Shown here: positions 63,033-64,000 of the stretch, piece by piece
Layout: every line of letters starts with the position of its first letter
How positions within the stretch are numbered: position 1 is the first letter of the stretch
Source: Actinomycetota bacterium
GTDB lineage: Bacteria > Actinomycetota > Acidimicrobiia > Acidimicrobiales > Ilumatobacteraceae
Assembly (NCBI GenBank): GCA_026393475.1
Contig: JAPLAA010000024.1
Coordinates: 24,296 to 88,295 of the forward strand
Length of the DNA: 64,000 nt
Direction: 5' to 3'
Notes under the pieces: generated by a model
Told to the model about the DNA's origin: nothing
Database searches by the model: none
The model's input: the letters and a program-made list of their open reading frames with translations, nothing else
Position numbers and translations under genes: made by a program

Positions 63033-63848
63033 ATGGAACGAACGGTGAGCATGTCAAGCAGGCCGAAGGGCACGATCGCAGCGATGGCGGTGGCGACGTT
63101 CGCCTCGTTGGCAACCCTGGGAGTGGCCGGCTGCAGCGACGATCTCGTGGTGCCGGCTGCGGGGGGTGCCCCGACCGCGGCCGAGCTCGACGGCACGACC
63201 TGGTTGTCGACCGAGGTCGCAGGCCAGACGCTTGCGACCGACTCGCGCGTCACGCTCGCGTTCAGCGACTCGGCGCTCGCGATCGTCGGTGGCTGCAACA
63301 CCCAGACCGGTGGGTACACCATCGCCGATGGCCGCCTCGTGGTCGAGGCGCTCGCTTCGACGTTGATGGCCTGCGAGGAGGATCTCACCGCTCAGGACGT
63401 CTGGCTCGCGCAACTGGTGCAGAGCGAGCCGACGATCTCGCGCGACGGTGACGCCCTCACCGTCGCCGGCGACGAGGTCACCCTTGTGTTCGTCGACCGG
63501 GAGAGCTCGAGCGGCGGCGTGCTCGATGGCGGCACCTGGCTCCTCGACGAACTCGAGTCGTCGAGCGGCACTCTGGTCGCGCCGGACGGATCGCACGTCG
63601 CGTTCGACGGCGAGTCGGTGTTCGTCGCGACGGGGTGCAACAACGGGTTCGGTTCGGCCGAGTCCGACGGCGACACCGTCACGATCGGCGTGATCGCCCT
63701 CACCCTGCGGGCCTGTGAGCCCGATCTCGCATCGTGGGAGCAGGCGCTGGCGACGTTCCTCACCGGTCCGCTCGACTACGCGATCGACGGCGAGAACCTG
63801 ACGCTCACCAACGGCGAGCAGACCCTGCGGGCCCACTTCATCCCGTGA
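63033..63848 (+). CDS. Lipoprotein with two META (HslJ-like) domains
   Basis: A 271-residue protein; ATG 63033 or the in-frame ATG 63051. A signal with lipobox GVAGC gives lipidation at about residue 34. Two tandem META domains follow (about 50-155 and 160-268). Each shows LDGxTWL, a central GCNxxxG loop (GGCNTQTGGY, TGCNNGFG) and a late MACEEDL/RACEPDL. META-domain proteins are small envelope proteins of unclear function; E. coli HslJ is linked to novobiocin resistance. It lies divergent from the membrane protein. Confidence 0.9.
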   Translation: MERTVSMSSRPKGTIAAMAVATFASLATLGVAGCSDDLVVPAAGGAPTAAELDGTTWLSTEVAGQTLATDSRVTLAFSDSALAIVGGCNTQTGGYTIADGRLVVEALASTLMACEEDLTAQDVWLAQLVQSEPTISRDGDALTVAGDEVTLVFVDRESSSGGVLDGGTWLLDELESSSGTLVAPDGSHVAFDGESVFVATGCNNGFGSAESDGDTVTIGVIALTLRACEPDLASWEQALATFLTGPLDYAIDGENLTLTNGEQTLRAHFIP

Positions 63849-63859
63849 TGCGCCTGATC

Positions 63860-63887
63860 TGCCTGGCATCGTGGCCGATGCCAGGCA
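63860..63887. terminator. Bidirectional hairpin between convergent genes
   Basis: A perfect 12-bp stem (63860-63871 with 63876-63887, arm TGCCTGGCATCG), extendable by one C-G pair, with loop TGGC. It lies between the META gene and the convergent SHOCT gene. Confidence 0.8.
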
Positions 63888-63905
63888 GGATCGGGCAGGT
63901 TCGGA

Positions 63906-64000
63906 TCAGGACAGCAGCTTCGCCTTCGCCGCGGCGAACTCGGCGTCGTCGAGGACACCGGCGTCCTTCAGCGCAGCGAGTTCCTTGAGCTGGTCGAGCA
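63906..64000 (-). CDS. SHOCT-domain protein, 3' end only
   Basis: The last 30 codons plus stop of a gene that continues beyond the window. They read LDQLKELAALKDAGVLDDAEF followed by a Lys/Ala-rich end (KAKLLS), the SHOCT short C-terminal domain: hydrophobic L-x-x-L-x-x-L helix, DAGVLDDAEF turn and KxKLL end. SHOCT is usually attached to a membrane or binding domain that cannot be seen here. Confidence 0.85.
   Translation of the reverse strand, partial: LDQLKELAALKDAGVLDDAEFAAAKAKLLS

Noticed and set aside
59854..63114. 1,086-codon minus-strand ORF ending in the PhnB-like gene
   Set aside because: Only the last 158 codons match a family; the rest is antisense to the patatin gene or in another frame of the membrane-protein gene.

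Overview
The window looks like the replication-origin region of a high-GC actinobacterium, most likely of class Acidimicrobiia (an Ilumatobacter-like marine lineage). This rests on very GC-rich sequence, frequent GTG/TTG starts, actinobacterial gene families (DUF5318, DUF3566, a DUF6049-like exported protein, a PknB-type kinase, a CwlM-like protein) and, from memory, the same gene order as around dnaA in Mycobacterium. The genus is an inference; no rRNA or marker search was possible.

Layout. 1-12.4 kb is accessory: the end of a giant LPxTG surface protein, an ECF sigma/SGNH pair, a cold-shock gene, an ArsR/SRPBCC pair with a palindromic candidate operator. 12.4-17.3 kb (minus strand) is rpsF-ssb-rpsR-rplI-dnaB, with an intein in the P-loop of DnaB. 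17.5-25 kb holds DinB, DUF5318 and methyltransferase genes, a lipoprotein/SPFH/membrane-protein operon and a GGDEF-EAL protein. 25-38 kb runs from pcnA (minus) through an HDAC-family gene and then, on the plus strand, a DUF6049-like gene, degV, a Ser/Thr kinase, a sigM-like sigma factor with its putative anti-sigma, trxB, trxA (candidate SigR-type promoter) and a CwlM-like gene. 38-45.7 kb (minus) is parB-parA, a 1.96-kb non-coding interval packed with parS sites, then rsmG-jag-yidC-yidD-rnpA-rpmH. From 46.2 kb (plus) come dnaA, dnaN, recF, DUF721, gyrB, gyrA, a TadE-like gene, DUF3566 and tRNA-Ile. 57.8-64 kb is accessory again: a Vps62-like protein, a PhnB-like protein, a patatin, a YggT-like membrane protein, a META lipoprotein and the 3' end of a SHOCT gene.

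How it works together. Genes left of dnaA run leftward and dnaA-dnaN-recF-gyrBA run rightward, as expected for bidirectional replication starting near dnaA. Candidate origin DNA (DnaA boxes, seven helically phased 11-bp repeats, an AT-rich tract) flanks dnaA on both sides. Segregation (ParAB plus its centromere), DNA supercoiling (GyrAB), clamp and repair (DnaN, RecF), membrane insertion (YidC) and redox/envelope stress (SigM-like, TrxAB, kinase, CwlM-like) are grouped around it.

The most unusual feature is the parS array: eleven perfect copies of a 14-bp palindrome plus two degenerate copies within 1.3 kb, partly built from an internally duplicated ~170-bp unit. Others are a stand-alone kinase resembling the C-terminal half of mycobacterial MviN with no MurJ part nearby, repeats that re-duplicate stop codons just downstream of several genes, and simple-repeat linkers or tails in DnaA, RecF and GyrA.
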